Shown here piece after piece: positions 1 through 8,489 of a stretch of DNA of 64,000 nt; positions within the stretch are counted from its first letter, which is position 1, and every line of letters starts with the position of its first letter. The notes beneath the pieces were generated by a model. That model made no database searches. It was not told where the DNA came from and saw only the letters and a list, made by a program, of their open reading frames with translations. The position numbers and the translations under genes are program-made. Where the stretch lies: contig NZ_JAODIW010000010.1 in the NCBI RefSeq assembly GCF_026586625.1, positions 270,728 through 334,727 of the forward strand, in the 5' to 3' direction. This stretch comes from Halobium salinum. Its GTDB lineage: Archaea; Halobacteriota; Halobacteria; Halobacteriales; Haloferacaceae.

Positions 1-87
1 GCGCGCGGCCCCGGCGTCCAGAAGACGACCAACGGGTTCGTCATCAGCCACCCGCGGCCGGTCACCGAGTTCCACGTCTTCCGCTGA
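1..87 (+). CDS. C-terminal end of an unidentified protein (truncated by the window)
   Basis: An open frame runs from the first base to a TGA at 85-87 and encodes 28 residues ending in HPRPVTEFHVFR. Codon use is G/C-rich at third positions, like the chromosomal neighbours. The fragment is too short to assign. The next gene, on the opposite strand, is a glycosyltransferase, and the two converge. Confidence 0.55.
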   Translation, partial: ARGPGVQKTTNGFVISHPRPVTEFHVFR

Positions 88-147
88 GCGAGAAAAGAGA
101 GAAGACGGTCTTCGCGACCGCACCCGGCTTTCTGCATTCTCCGCCGC

Positions 148-1239
148 CTACTCCGACTCCGCCTCTCCCGCCTCTCCTGCTTCGTCCGCCCGCGCCGCGA
201 CCTCCGTGTACACCTCGACGTGGTCGTCGACGACCTCGTCCCAGGTGCGCGGTTCGTACTCCGGCGGCCCCTCCCGCGAGAGCGCCTCCTCGATGCCGCG
301 GACGATGGACTCGGAGTCGCGCTCGACCTCCACGATGCAGTCCTCGGGCAGACACTCGGCGACGCCGGACTCGGTGGCGACGACCTGCGTGCCGACCGCC
401 AGCGCCTCCGTGATGGTGATGCCGAACGGCTCCGCGAGCGACGGCGAGACGAACACGTCCGCGGACTTGTAGTAGTCGCCCAACTCCTTCTCGGGGACGT
501 AGCCGGCCCACACCAGCTTGTCCTCGATGCCCAGCAGTTCGGCGAACTTCACGAGCTGGTCGGTGAGGTGGCCCTTCCCGCCGAGCACGAGCGTCACGTC
601 GTCCCGACGGAGCTTCTGCATGGCGTAGAGGAGATGCGAGATGCCCTTCTGGTCGGTGTGCCGTCCGACGAAGAAGAGCATCTTCCCGTCGATACCGTGG
701 CGCTCCTTCATGTCGGTGCCCGTCAGCTCGGGTTCGGTGAACCCGTTGTGGATGACGTGGCAGTCGCCCCCGTAGTGTTCCTTCACGTTGCCGGCGAGCA
801 GGTGGCTCACGGCGACGAGGAAGTCCGCGCGGTTCGTGAGGCGCTGTTCGGTCTCCACCTCGCGCTGGGGCGGGTCGAGGTTGCGGTCCGAACTCAGCGC
901 GTGAAAGGAGTTGATCCACTCCACGTCGGCGGTCGACTGCGCCCGGGAGCCCGGCCCGTAGCCGAACCAGTCGTGGGTGTGGATGACGTCGGCGTCCTCG
1001 GCCTTCTCGGCGAAGCGCTTGCTCAGCCGGCCGATACGAGTGATGATGTCCCCGTCGCCGGTCGGCACCCCCTCGATGTGCTCGCGGTCCTCCGGTGCGT
1101 ACTCCGCGGGCAGCAGCAGTTCGGCCTCGACGTCGTCGCGCTCGACCAGCCGGTCGAACACCTCACCGACGTGCGTGTCCAGTCCGCCGGTGACGTTCGG
1201 CGGGTAGCCCCAGCCCAGCATCAGAACCCGTGGTGGCAT
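148..1239 (-). CDS. Glycosyltransferase family 4 (glycogen/starch synthase-like)
   Basis: A 363-residue GT-B fold glycosyltransferase. The N terminus MPPRVLMLGWGYPPNVTGG is the typical first strand and Gly-rich nucleotide-sugar loop. A VFFVGR-type strand (LFFVGRHTDQKG) opens the C-terminal domain, and PSLAEPFGITITEALAVGT carries the E-x7-E motif of retaining GT4 enzymes. It probably transfers sugar from a nucleotide-diphospho-sugar in the cytoplasm; acceptor and product cannot be read. I chose the second ATG (1237-1239) because homologous proteins start right at this strand. A start at 1264-1266 would add nine residues that look non-conserved. It is transcribed away from the shikimate kinase gene. 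Confidence 0.85.
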   Translation of the reverse strand: MPPRVLMLGWGYPPNVTGGLDTHVGEVFDRLVERDDVEAELLLPAEYAPEDREHIEGVPTGDGDIITRIGRLSKRFAEKAEDADVIHTHDWFGYGPGSRAQSTADVEWINSFHALSSDRNLDPPQREVETEQRLTNRADFLVAVSHLLAGNVKEHYGGDCHVIHNGFTEPELTGTDMKERHGIDGKMLFFVGRHTDQKGISHLLYAMQKLRRDDVTLVLGGKGHLTDQLVKFAELLGIEDKLVWAGYVPEKELGDYYKSADVFVSPSLAEPFGITITEALAVGTQVVATESGVAECLPEDCIVEVERDSESIVRGIEEALSREGPPEYEPRTWDEVVDDHVEVYTEVAARADEAGEAGEAESE

Positions 1240-1374
1240 ATGTCCCGGAGTTTGCGTACCCGCCACTTAGCGTTTGTCGCTCGTGACCCCGTATCGAGGG
1301 GTCGTCCCGGCGGCTCGGGGGCGAAATCGGCGGCGACCCCCAGATTGATGCACTCGCGTCTCGCCCTCCCGGGT

Positions 1375-2292
1375 ATGGAGGGTCGAGCAGCCGCCCTCGG
1401 GGCGGGCACCGTCGTCAACGCGCTCGCGACCGGTCGAGGCGCCGCCTTCGCCATCGACGCCGAGACGCGCGCGACGGTCGAACTGTGGGCCGGCGGCGAG
1501 CGCGCCGGCGACGCGTCGGCGACACCGACCGTCGAGGGCGAGATAGCCGAGGCCCCCGACGCCGACACCCGCCTCGTCGAGCGCTGTGTCGAACTCGTCG
1601 TGGAACGCTACGGCGACGGCCAAGGCGGACGCGTCCGCACCGAGTCCGACGTGCCGATGGCGGCCGGCCTGAAGAGTTCGAGCGCGGCCGCCAACGCGAC
1701 CGCGCTCGCGACACTGGACGCCCTCGGGCTCGAGCCGGTCGACGCCGACGGCGGCGAGACGACGGGTCGCTCGCGAGTCGCCCGCGTCGACGCCTGCCGC
1801 CTCGGGGTACAGGCCGCCCGCGACACCGGCGTCGCCGTCACCGGCGCGTTCGACGACGCCGCCGCCAGCATGCTCGGAGGCGTCGTCGTCACCGACAACC
1901 GCGAGGACGCCCTGCTCTCCCACGAGGCGTTCGAGCAGGACGCCCTGGTGTGGACCCCACCGGAGCGCGCCTACAGCGCCGACGCCGACGTGAGCCGCTG
2001 TGAGGCGGTCGCGCCGATGGCCGACCTCGCGATAGAACTCGCCCGCGACGGCCGCTACGGCGAGGCGATGACGGTCAACGGCCTCGCGTTCTCCGCGGCG
2101 CTCGACTTCCCGACCGACCCCGCCGTCGAGGCGATGGGACTCGCGGAGGGCGTCTCGCTCTCCGGCACCGGCCCGAGCGTCGTCGCCGTCGGCGACCGGG
2201 AGAAACTCGACGCCGTCCGCGACCTATGGGCCGAGCGTCCGGGCGAGACCAGACTGCTTACCACGCGCAACGACGGAGCACGCGTACTATGA
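1375..2292 (+). CDS. aroK: Shikimate kinase, archaeal GHMP type
   Basis: A 305-residue GHMP-family kinase. The ATP-binding loop is visible around residues 93-107 (PMAAGLKSSSAAANA), and a C-terminal SLSGTGPSVVAVG motif matches the third GHMP motif. Archaea use this family, unrelated to bacterial AroK/AroL, to phosphorylate shikimate to shikimate 3-phosphate in aromatic amino acid synthesis. The frame is open far upstream, but the protein starts at MEGRAAALGAGTVVNA, typical of this family. The stop overlaps the start of the chorismate mutase gene (ATGA), so the two are co-translated pathway partners. Confidence 0.9.
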   Translation: MEGRAAALGAGTVVNALATGRGAAFAIDAETRATVELWAGGERAGDASATPTVEGEIAEAPDADTRLVERCVELVVERYGDGQGGRVRTESDVPMAAGLKSSSAAANATALATLDALGLEPVDADGGETTGRSRVARVDACRLGVQAARDTGVAVTGAFDDAAASMLGGVVVTDNREDALLSHEAFEQDALVWTPPERAYSADADVSRCEAVAPMADLAIELARDGRYGEAMTVNGLAFSAALDFPTDPAVEAMGLAEGVSLSGTGPSVVAVGDREKLDAVRDLWAERPGETRLLTTRNDGARVL

Positions 2293-2615
2293 CCGACCAG
2301 ACAGACTTCGACGCCGAGACGAGCCTGGAAGAATCGCCCGTGGACTCGATGAGCCTCGACGAACTGCGCGCGGAGATCGAGGAGATCGACCGCGACATCG
2401 TCGAACTCATCGCCCGCCGAACGTACGTCGCCGACACCGTCGCGACCGTGAAGGCCGAACGCGACCTCCCGACTACGGACGAGGGCCAGGAGGAGCGCGT
2501 CATGGAGCGCGCCGGCGAGAACGCCGAACGATTCGAGGTGGACGCCAACCTGGTGAAGGCGATTTTCCGGTTGCTCATCGAGCTGAACAAGGTCGAACAG
2601 CGAGAGAACCGCTAA
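2289..2615 (+). CDS. aroQ: Chorismate mutase, AroQ class
   Basis: A 108-residue all-helical protein. The core from about residue 21 (SLDELRAEIEEIDRDIVELIARRTYVADTV) has the AroQ pattern of Arg, Lys and Glu that bind chorismate, and a C-terminal helix (VKAIFRLLIELNKVEQ) completes the domain. It converts chorismate to prephenate for phenylalanine and tyrosine. The ATG overlaps the shikimate kinase stop by four bases, so translation is probably coupled. The acidic 20-residue N-terminal extension is usual in halophiles. It is a single-domain mutase, with no fused dehydratase or dehydrogenase. Confidence 0.88.
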   Translation: MTDQTDFDAETSLEESPVDSMSLDELRAEIEEIDRDIVELIARRTYVADTVATVKAERDLPTTDEGQEERVMERAGENAERFEVDANLVKAIFRLLIELNKVEQRENR

Positions 2616-2678
2616 CGCTCGTTTCGGGGGTCGCCGAGACAGCCCAAGCAGTTTACCGGTCACCGACGAAGTCCCGGT

Positions 2679-2984
2679 ATGGTCACGAAACACGACATCC
2701 GAAACGGCATCCGCGGCGGTGTCGGACGGTTCAAGCGAGAGGTGACGGCGTCGTTTACGAAGGAGGAACTCGGGGCGCTGCGTGCGGAACTCGGCGTCGG
2801 CGACACGACCGACCCGACCGAATCGACGGCGACGATGCGTCGGCAGGTACGAGTCGCCGTCGGCCTCGCCGAGGAACTGGACGAGGCGCCCGACGGGGCG
2901 TTCTCGAAGAGCGAGTTGGAAGCAATCGCGGCCGCCATCGGGGTCGACCCCGTCAGCGGTGACGAACCGGAGCCGCTGTTCTGA
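2679..2984 (+). CDS. Conserved haloarchaeal hypothetical protein
   Basis: A 101-residue acidic protein of two similar helical halves: FTKEELGALRAELGV near residues 27-41 and FSKSELEAIAAAIGV near 78-92. This suggests an internal duplication of a short helical unit. I recognise no catalytic motif, membrane segment or signal peptide. Codon use is typical of the chromosome. It stands alone, 63 bases after the chorismate mutase, and converges with the nuclease lipoprotein gene. Function unknown. Confidence 0.7.
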   Translation: MVTKHDIRNGIRGGVGRFKREVTASFTKEELGALRAELGVGDTTDPTESTATMRRQVRVAVGLAEELDEAPDGAFSKSELEAIAAAIGVDPVSGDEPEPLF

Positions 2985-3041
2985 CCGGCGGACAGTCCGC
3001 CGTGCCGGGCGGAGTCCGGGAAGGCGCGCTCCAGCCCGGCC

Positions 3042-4463
3042 TCAGTACGTCCGCTCGACGACGACCGTCCCGGTCTCGTCTCGGACGGTAATCGTGTCGC
3101 CGCCGTTGTTCCAGACGGCGCGCCCCGACCCCCAGTAGAGGGCGCCGTCGCCGTCCGTCCCCGACCCGGTGTAGAGCGTCACACGCTCGCCGGGCCGGAG
3201 CGTCAGCGCCGGGAACGAGTAGTCGTGGTCTGCGGCGTCGGTGACGGTCCAGCCGGAGAGGTCGACCGCCGAGTCGCCGGCGTTCTCGAAGACGACGTAC
3301 TCCTCGTTGAGGTTGTCGTGGTCGTTACCGGGGGCGTCCGCGTGTACCTCGGCGACGGCGAGGTCGCCGGAGGAGCCGCCGTCGGTGACCGGGGTCGAGG
3401 TGGCCTCGGATGTGCCGGGTGTGTCGGTCGACGGCGGTGTCGCTGTCGGAGTCCGCGTGGATGTCGGCGTGGCGGTCTCGGGGGCGCCGTAGTTCCAGAG
3501 GCCGAGTTCGTCGCGCTGTGCCGTCCGTTCGGCGGTCGCGTAGGCGTCGTACCGACTGAACTCCGACTCGTACAGTCGAGCGTACCCCTGGCTGAGCAGC
3601 CGCCGGTTGAAGTCGGTCCCCTCGTGGTCGACGTACACGAGGAGGCGACCGTAGCCCCCGCGGCGGTCCGCCGCCGGGTCGGTCGAGATGGCGACCTCCT
3701 CGCCGGCGAGCTTCGAGGTGGCGTAGGTGCTGGCCTCGCGACCCCAGGAGCGCAGGTGGTCGCGCCCGCCGTCCGTGACGGGGATGCCTTCGAACTCGTC
3801 CGGCGTGTTCTCGACGTGAACCTCCGGCGTGTCGACGCCGAGTAGCCGCACGTTCTCCGTGTGGCCGTCCGGGAACCGAACTTCGAGAGTGTCGCCGTCG
3901 ACGACGCGGACGACGGTGACGGTCCACTCGGTACGGTCCGAGAACTCGGGCGTGGCCGTCGGCGTCTCCGTCGGGACGGCGGTCGTGCTGGTCGTCGGTC
4001 GAGCCGTGCTGGTCGCCATCGTCGTCGGTCGAGCCGTACTAGTCGGGGTGCGGGTCGCGGTCTCCGTCGTCGTAGCCGTGCTGGTCGCGGTCGCCGTCGT
4101 CGTCGACTCCCGAGCGCCGGCGGTCGTGGCGACGGTGTCGTCCTCGTCACCGGACGACCCGGCAGGAGCGGGGTCGCCGTCCGAGTCCGGTCCGTCGTTC
4201 GAGCCGGATGCCGTCGAGTCCGGCGTGTCGACCGACGCGTCGGTTCCCGTCGTCCGGGACGTCGTCGAATCCGGCGTCCCCGCCTCGGTCACCGACCCGG
4301 AGTCGGCTCCGGTCTGTGTGCCAGCCCCCGCTCCGACCGGGGTCTCCGTGGCGGTGTCGGTGCCGACGCCGTCGGCGGTCCCGTTGGGGTCGGTCGTCAC
4401 GCCCCCGCCACACCCCGCGAGAACCACCGTCAGCACCACCGCGAGCGTCAGAAGGTCCCTCAT
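3042..4463 (-). CDS. Lipoprotein with thermonuclease (SNase) and lamin-tail domains
   Basis: A 473-residue exported protein. The N terminus MRDLLTLAVVLTVVLAGC ends in a lipobox, so it is probably lipid-anchored outside the cell. A long Thr/Ser/Ala linker with STARPTT-like repeats, typical of glycosylated haloarchaeal surface proteins, follows to about residue 170. The SNase domain has VVDGDTLEVRFPDG, LLGVDTPE and a late DELGLWNYG motif; it would cleave extracellular nucleic acid. After a second Pro/Thr linker comes a lamin-tail domain (EYVVFENAGDSAVDLSGWTV), often fused to secreted nucleases. The start at 4463 is chosen because it directly begins the signal sequence; an upstream start at 4484 would bury it. 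Confidence 0.85.
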   Translation of the reverse strand: MRDLLTLAVVLTVVLAGCGGGVTTDPNGTADGVGTDTATETPVGAGAGTQTGADSGSVTEAGTPDSTTSRTTGTDASVDTPDSTASGSNDGPDSDGDPAPAGSSGDEDDTVATTAGARESTTTATATSTATTTETATRTPTSTARPTTMATSTARPTTSTTAVPTETPTATPEFSDRTEWTVTVVRVVDGDTLEVRFPDGHTENVRLLGVDTPEVHVENTPDEFEGIPVTDGGRDHLRSWGREASTYATSKLAGEEVAISTDPAADRRGGYGRLLVYVDHEGTDFNRRLLSQGYARLYESEFSRYDAYATAERTAQRDELGLWNYGAPETATPTSTRTPTATPPSTDTPGTSEATSTPVTDGGSSGDLAVAEVHADAPGNDHDNLNEEYVVFENAGDSAVDLSGWTVTDAADHDYSFPALTLRPGERVTLYTGSGTDGDGALYWGSGRAVWNNGGDTITVRDETGTVVVERTY

Positions 4464-4645
4464 TGACGTGTCGTTCGGGGGCACTCGGCGGGGCGACTAA
4501 GTTGTGGGGAAGCGAACAGGTCCGTGAATGTCACGAAACGCGAAACACGAGACGCCCGACTAGTCGCTCTCGCGAAGCGTCTCGCGCCGGTGAGGATGCG
4601 GTCGGGCCGAGAAGCATGCGACCGCGGTCCCGCCGACGGAGTGCC

Positions 4646-5326
4646 TCAGTACTCCCAGAGCCGGCGAATCCGGTCCTCGGCCTCCGGGTGCGCCCCCCGA
4701 AGCGCCTCGACGCTCGTCTCCCCCCCGACGTTCACCACGTGGACCTCGCCGCGCTTTCCGCCGTAGACGTCCTGGAAGTCGTAGACCGCGCCGACGACGT
4801 CCACGCCGTCGGGGACCGAGTCGTCCTCCAGCAGGGCTTCCACCTGCCGGTCGACGTTGTACTCGACGAGCCGATTGACGGCGCCGGCCCGGTCCACGTC
4901 GTCGGGGAGCGCCTCGACGCCGTCGGCCAGGCGAGACTTCAGCAGGTCGATGCTGTACTCGATGCCCGGCGGCTCGGAGATGCCGTCGGTCAGCGCGTCG
5001 TAGGTCGCCGTGACGGCGCCACAGCCGGTGTGACCCAGCACGACGGCGAGTTCGGTCCCCGTGTGTTCGAGCGGGTAGAGTACGTCACCGGAGACGACCT
5101 CCCCCTGCTCGGTCCGCTGGACGACCCGGTTGCCGATGTTCGAGACGGTGAACAGGTGACCGGGCCGGTCGTTCTCCCAGACGTGGTCCTGGAGGACGCG
5201 GGAGTCCGAACAGCAGACGGTGACCGCGTCCGGGTGTTGGGCGTCCTGTACCTCGTCGAAGCGCGAGTCGAACTCGCGGGCGTGTTCGGCGTTGTGTTCC
5301 AACAGGTCGAGGAACGTCCGGTGCAT
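4646..5326 (-). CDS. Beta-class carbonic anhydrase
   Basis: A 226-residue beta-carbonic anhydrase that interconverts CO2 and bicarbonate with a zinc ion. The zinc ligands are visible: Cys39 in CCSDSR (with the catalytic Asp41-Arg43 dyad), His99 and Cys102 in GHTGCGA. The helix SNIGNRV at about 62-68 is also typical. It is cytoplasmic and very acidic. The start at 5326 (MHRTFLDLLEHN) gives a standard family N terminus; 5353 is possible and adds nine residues. It lies downstream of, and in the same direction as, the methyltransferase gene, with 98 bases between. Confidence 0.88.
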   Translation of the reverse strand: MHRTFLDLLEHNAEHAREFDSRFDEVQDAQHPDAVTVCCSDSRVLQDHVWENDRPGHLFTVSNIGNRVVQRTEQGEVVSGDVLYPLEHTGTELAVVLGHTGCGAVTATYDALTDGISEPPGIEYSIDLLKSRLADGVEALPDDVDRAGAVNRLVEYNVDRQVEALLEDDSVPDGVDVVGAVYDFQDVYGGKRGEVHVVNVGGETSVEALRGAHPEAEDRIRRLWEY

Positions 5327-5424
5327 ACCCGTGACTCCGCGGGGGACGACCATATTGGTTGGTGGTCGGTGCGACCCTCGCCGGTGTGCCAACCGGGCGA
5401 CTCCCGCCGGGGCGCCGCGACGTT

Positions 5425-6018
5425 TCAGCGCTCGAAGACGAGTCCGTAGTGGTGCGGCGGCAGGTCGACGTCCTCGACGAGGTCGAAGTCGGCGGCGTCG
5501 AGGACGACGCGTTCGGTCGCTTCGGGCGTCATCCGCCTTTCGGGTGGCGGTCCCCGTGGTTCGCCCAGCACGGCCGTCTCCTCGCGCGGACGAGCGTGCC
5601 AGTTCACGACGACGAACTGCCCGCCGGGTCGGAGCGACTCGAAGCACTGCCGGAGGAGCGTGCCGGGGTCGTCGACGCCGTGGAGGGCGTTCGCGAACAG
5701 GACGCGGTCGACCGGTTCGGGCAGGAGGTCCGACAGCTCGCGCGCGTCGCCGCGGACCGGTTCGACGGTGTCGATTCCCTGCGCCGACGCGAGATGAGCT
5801 AGCTCGTCGAGCAGGCGCTCGTCGAGGTCGACCGCGTACACCATCGCCGGGTCGGCGATTCGGGCGACGGGAAGCGCGAAGTAGCCGTTGCCGGAGCCGA
5901 CCTCGGCGAGCGTCTCTTCGGGTGCGACGCCGAGTCGGCGGAGCGTCGCGCCAGGTGTCGGCCACAGCCGACCCCACCAGTCCCAGTCCGGCTGGCGGGT
6001 GTTCTCGAAGCGTTCCAC
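5425..6018 (-). CDS. Class I SAM-dependent methyltransferase
   Basis: About 197 residues. The Rossmann SAM site is visible as LAEVGSGNGYFALPVA, followed by VYAVDLDERLL (acidic end of strand 2) and RVLFANALHGVDDPG (motif IV). The substrate cannot be told. The frame is open further upstream, but that sequence overlaps the small membrane-protein gene and looks non-homologous. I place the start at an in-frame GTG (6016-6018, VERFENTRQPDW), leaving a 17-base gap to the upstream gene, which is probably co-transcribed. The start is the uncertain part. Confidence 0.75.
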   Translation of the reverse strand: MERFENTRQPDWDWWGRLWPTPGATLRRLGVAPEETLAEVGSGNGYFALPVARIADPAMVYAVDLDERLLDELAHLASAQGIDTVEPVRGDARELSDLLPEPVDRVLFANALHGVDDPGTLLRQCFESLRPGGQFVVVNWHARPREETAVLGEPRGPPPERRMTPEATERVVLDAADFDLVEDVDLPPHHYGLVFER

Positions 6019-6035
6019 ACCGGGGCGTACCGCGT

Positions 6036-6281
6036 CTACCGGAAAGTCGGTTCCGGGTTCCGACGGCGGGGAGTCAGCCGTCGGCGCGGTGACCCCCGGC
6101 GGCGCCGCACCAGCCAGAGCAGAATCACGACGCCTTCGAGGCGCGCGAGCGCGTACAGCCACGGACGGACTTCCACGGTGTCGGGGTTCGAGACGGCCAC
6201 CCGAAGCCAGAACTCCACGACGCGCTTCGGCGCGAACAGCTCCGCGAGGGCGAGGAGAGCGAGGGCGAGTCCGAGGACCAT
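6036..6281 (-). CDS. Small two-segment membrane protein
   Basis: An 81-residue protein with an N-terminal hydrophobic helix (MVLGLALALLALAELFAP), a second one near residues 43-57 (ALARLEGVVILLWLV), and a very basic Arg-rich tail. This pattern suggests a membrane protein with a cytoplasmic tail. No family function is recognised. It probably forms a transcription unit with the downstream methyltransferase. Confidence 0.65.
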   Translation of the reverse strand: MVLGLALALLALAELFAPKRVVEFWLRVAVSNPDTVEVRPWLYALARLEGVVILLWLVRRRRGSPRRRLTPRRRNPEPTFR

Positions 6282-6372
6282 GAGAAGACTACGCGCCCGG
6301 CCGAGAAGTATCTCTCAGTCGCTCCGCTGGGGGGACCGGTACGCTTGACACCGCCGCCCGCGTGGCTCCCGC

Positions 6373-7512
6373 ATGGACATCCCCCCGTTCGAACTCGAAC
6401 GCTGGTTCGACGAGTACGAACCCGACGCCGACCTGATGCTCGCGGAGAGCGGGGTCCGGAGCCTCGACGCCGACCGCTTCGACCTCGACGTCGGCGAGAT
6501 GGGCTACGTCATCCCGACCGACGGCGACCCGACGTTCAGAGCCGACATCGCCGACAGACACGGTCGCGACGCCGAGGAGGTCGTCCTCACCTGCGGCACC
6601 CAGGAGGCTGACTTCCTCGGCTTCCTCTCGCTCGTGGACGAGGGCGACCACGCCGTCGTCGTCGCGCCGACGTACCAGTCCCTGGAGAGCGTCCCCGCCT
6701 CGGTCGGCTCGGTGACCACCGTGGAGACCGAACCGCCCGAGTGGGACCTCGACGTCGACGCCGTCGCCGACGCGATGCGCCCGGAGACGCGCCTCGTCGT
6801 GCTCACGAACCCGAGCAACCCGACCGGGCGCTACTACGGTCCGGAGACGATGCGGGCGCTGTACGACCTCGTCGCGGACCACGACGCCGACGGCCGTCGG
6901 GGAGGCTCCGGGCCGGGAGCCGGTACGAGTGTCGGCGGCGGACACGGCACCTACCTCTTCGTCGACGAGGTGTACCGGATGCTCGCTCCCGACCCCCACG
7001 AGCCGGCGGCGGCGCTCGGTCCGCACGCTATCTCGGCGGCCGGCGTCTCGAAGTCGTACGGGCTCGCCGGTGCCCGACTCGGTTGGCTCGTCGCCGAGCC
7101 CGCGGTCGCGGACGCGGTCCGGCGCTGGAAGGATTACACCACCATCTCGCCGCCGAAACTCGGCCAGCACGTCGCGAAGCAGGCGATGGGCGCACAGGAG
7201 GCCGAGATTCTCGACGCGAACCGCGCGCACGCGGCGGGGAACCGCGAACGCGTCGCGGCGTTCCTCGAGGAGTACGGGATGGAGTGGTACGAGCCGACCG
7301 GCGTCAACGGCTTTCCGACGCTCCCCGAGGGGTTCGACAGCGGGAAGGAGTTCTGTCGGTCGCTGGTCGAGGCCGAGAGCGTCGTCCTCGCCCCCGGGGA
7401 GCTGTTCGGCCACCCCGACCGATTCCGTATCGGCTTCGGCCTGCACACCCACGAACTGGAGGAGGGGCTGGCGCGGGTCGGTCGACACGTCGAGTCGGTC
7501 CGGTCGAACTGA
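6373..7512 (+). CDS. PLP-dependent aminotransferase, class I/II
   Basis: A 379-residue fold-type I aminotransferase. The substrate-binding TNPSNPTGRYY motif (about residues 139-149), FVDEVYR before the PLP site, the PLP lysine at about residue 227 in GVSKSYGLAGARLGW, and RIGFG near the C terminus (carboxylate-binding Arg) are all present. It transfers an amino group from an amino acid to a 2-oxo acid; the exact substrate cannot be read. A Gly-rich insertion near residues 177-192 (GGSGPGAGTSVGGGHG) is unusual and probably a surface loop. The gene is divergent from the small membrane-protein gene. Confidence 0.85.
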   Translation: MDIPPFELERWFDEYEPDADLMLAESGVRSLDADRFDLDVGEMGYVIPTDGDPTFRADIADRHGRDAEEVVLTCGTQEADFLGFLSLVDEGDHAVVVAPTYQSLESVPASVGSVTTVETEPPEWDLDVDAVADAMRPETRLVVLTNPSNPTGRYYGPETMRALYDLVADHDADGRRGGSGPGAGTSVGGGHGTYLFVDEVYRMLAPDPHEPAAALGPHAISAAGVSKSYGLAGARLGWLVAEPAVADAVRRWKDYTTISPPKLGQHVAKQAMGAQEAEILDANRAHAAGNRERVAAFLEEYGMEWYEPTGVNGFPTLPEGFDSGKEFCRSLVEAESVVLAPGELFGHPDRFRIGFGLHTHELEEGLARVGRHVESVRSN

Positions 7513-7592
7513 ACACCGCTTCACCGAGCCGGTCGGACGGAACTTCCCGTCACGCGAGTAACGCTTTTCCCCGGCCACCGTCAACGCATCAC

Positions 7593-8489
7593 ATGGAACG
7601 GGGGGAGCCGGCCGGACCGGTGCTCGTGGCGGTCGAAGAGCCGGCGCACGTCCAACAGCTGGTCCGGACCGCCGGCGACCTCGCACGCCTCGCCGGGAAG
7701 ACGGTGCGGCTCGTGACGGTCGTGGTGAAGTCGTACGACTCGCCGTTCGGGGTGTTCGACGACGAGACCATCGTCAGACAGTTCTCGGGTGACGACCGCG
7801 AGCTCCTCGCGCGAGCGGAGGCGCCGCCGGGCGTCACCGTCGAGCGCGACCTCATCGTCGCGCGGTCGGTCGCGAGGGGGCTCCTCGCGGCGGTCGACGA
7901 GACCGACCCCGCCGCGCTGGTGGTGGGGTGGGAAGGGCGTCCGCGGCGGAGCGACGCGGTCCTCGGCTCGACCGTCGACCGGCTCGTCGAGCGCGCCGCC
8001 TGTGACCTCTACGTCGAGCGCGTCGGCGCCGAGGCGAACGGGGTCGACGCCGTCCTCCTGCCGGTCGCCGGCGGTCCGCACGTCGCGGCGGCCGCCGCGG
8101 TCGTCAAGGCCATCGCCGCCCGGAACGAGGCCCGCGTGGTGCTCCTGTCGGTCGCGACGCCGGGGCCGGACGCCGGCGACGCGCGCGAGGTGGCAGGTCG
8201 GTACGTCGAGGAGGCCGCGGCGGCGCTCGACCGTGCGCCCGGGCCCGCGGTGCCGGTCGAACGGGTCGTCCGCGTCGACGACGACGTCGTCGGGACCATC
8301 GTCGACGTCGCCTACGACGGCGACGTCATCGTGCTCGGCGCGACCCGGCAGGGGCGACTCCGACGGCGGCTCGTCGGGTCGGTTCCGCGCCGGCTGGTCG
8401 GAGAGACCGACAGGACCGTCATCCTCGCACGGGACGGGGACGTGGTCGGGGGACCGCTCGGACGGGTCGGGGAGCTGCTCAGACGATGA
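7593..8489 (+). CDS. Tandem universal stress (UspA) domain protein
   Basis: A 298-residue cytoplasmic protein with two UspA-like halves. The first begins VLVAVEEPAHVQQLVRTA; the second begins VDAVLLPVAGGPHVAAAAAV and ends with VIVLGATRQGRLRRRLVGSVPRRL, a variant of the nucleotide-binding G-x-R/G-x9-G-S/T loop. The upstream frame is open in GC-rich DNA, but the protein starts at ATG 7593. The stop overlaps the phosphate transporter start by four bases, so it probably regulates or associates with that transporter; paired Usp and transporter genes are common in haloarchaea. Confidence 0.8.
   Translation: MERGEPAGPVLVAVEEPAHVQQLVRTAGDLARLAGKTVRLVTVVVKSYDSPFGVFDDETIVRQFSGDDRELLARAEAPPGVTVERDLIVARSVARGLLAAVDETDPAALVVGWEGRPRRSDAVLGSTVDRLVERAACDLYVERVGAEANGVDAVLLPVAGGPHVAAAAAVVKAIAARNEARVVLLSVATPGPDAGDAREVAGRYVEEAAAALDRAPGPAVPVERVVRVDDDVVGTIVDVAYDGDVIVLGATRQGRLRRRLVGSVPRRLVGETDRTVILARDGDVVGGPLGRVGELLRR

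Noticed and set aside
220..1374. Possible N-terminal extension of the shikimate kinase across the glycosyltransferase gene
   Set aside because: The extension is the antisense of a recognisable GT4 gene; the kinase family begins at 1375.
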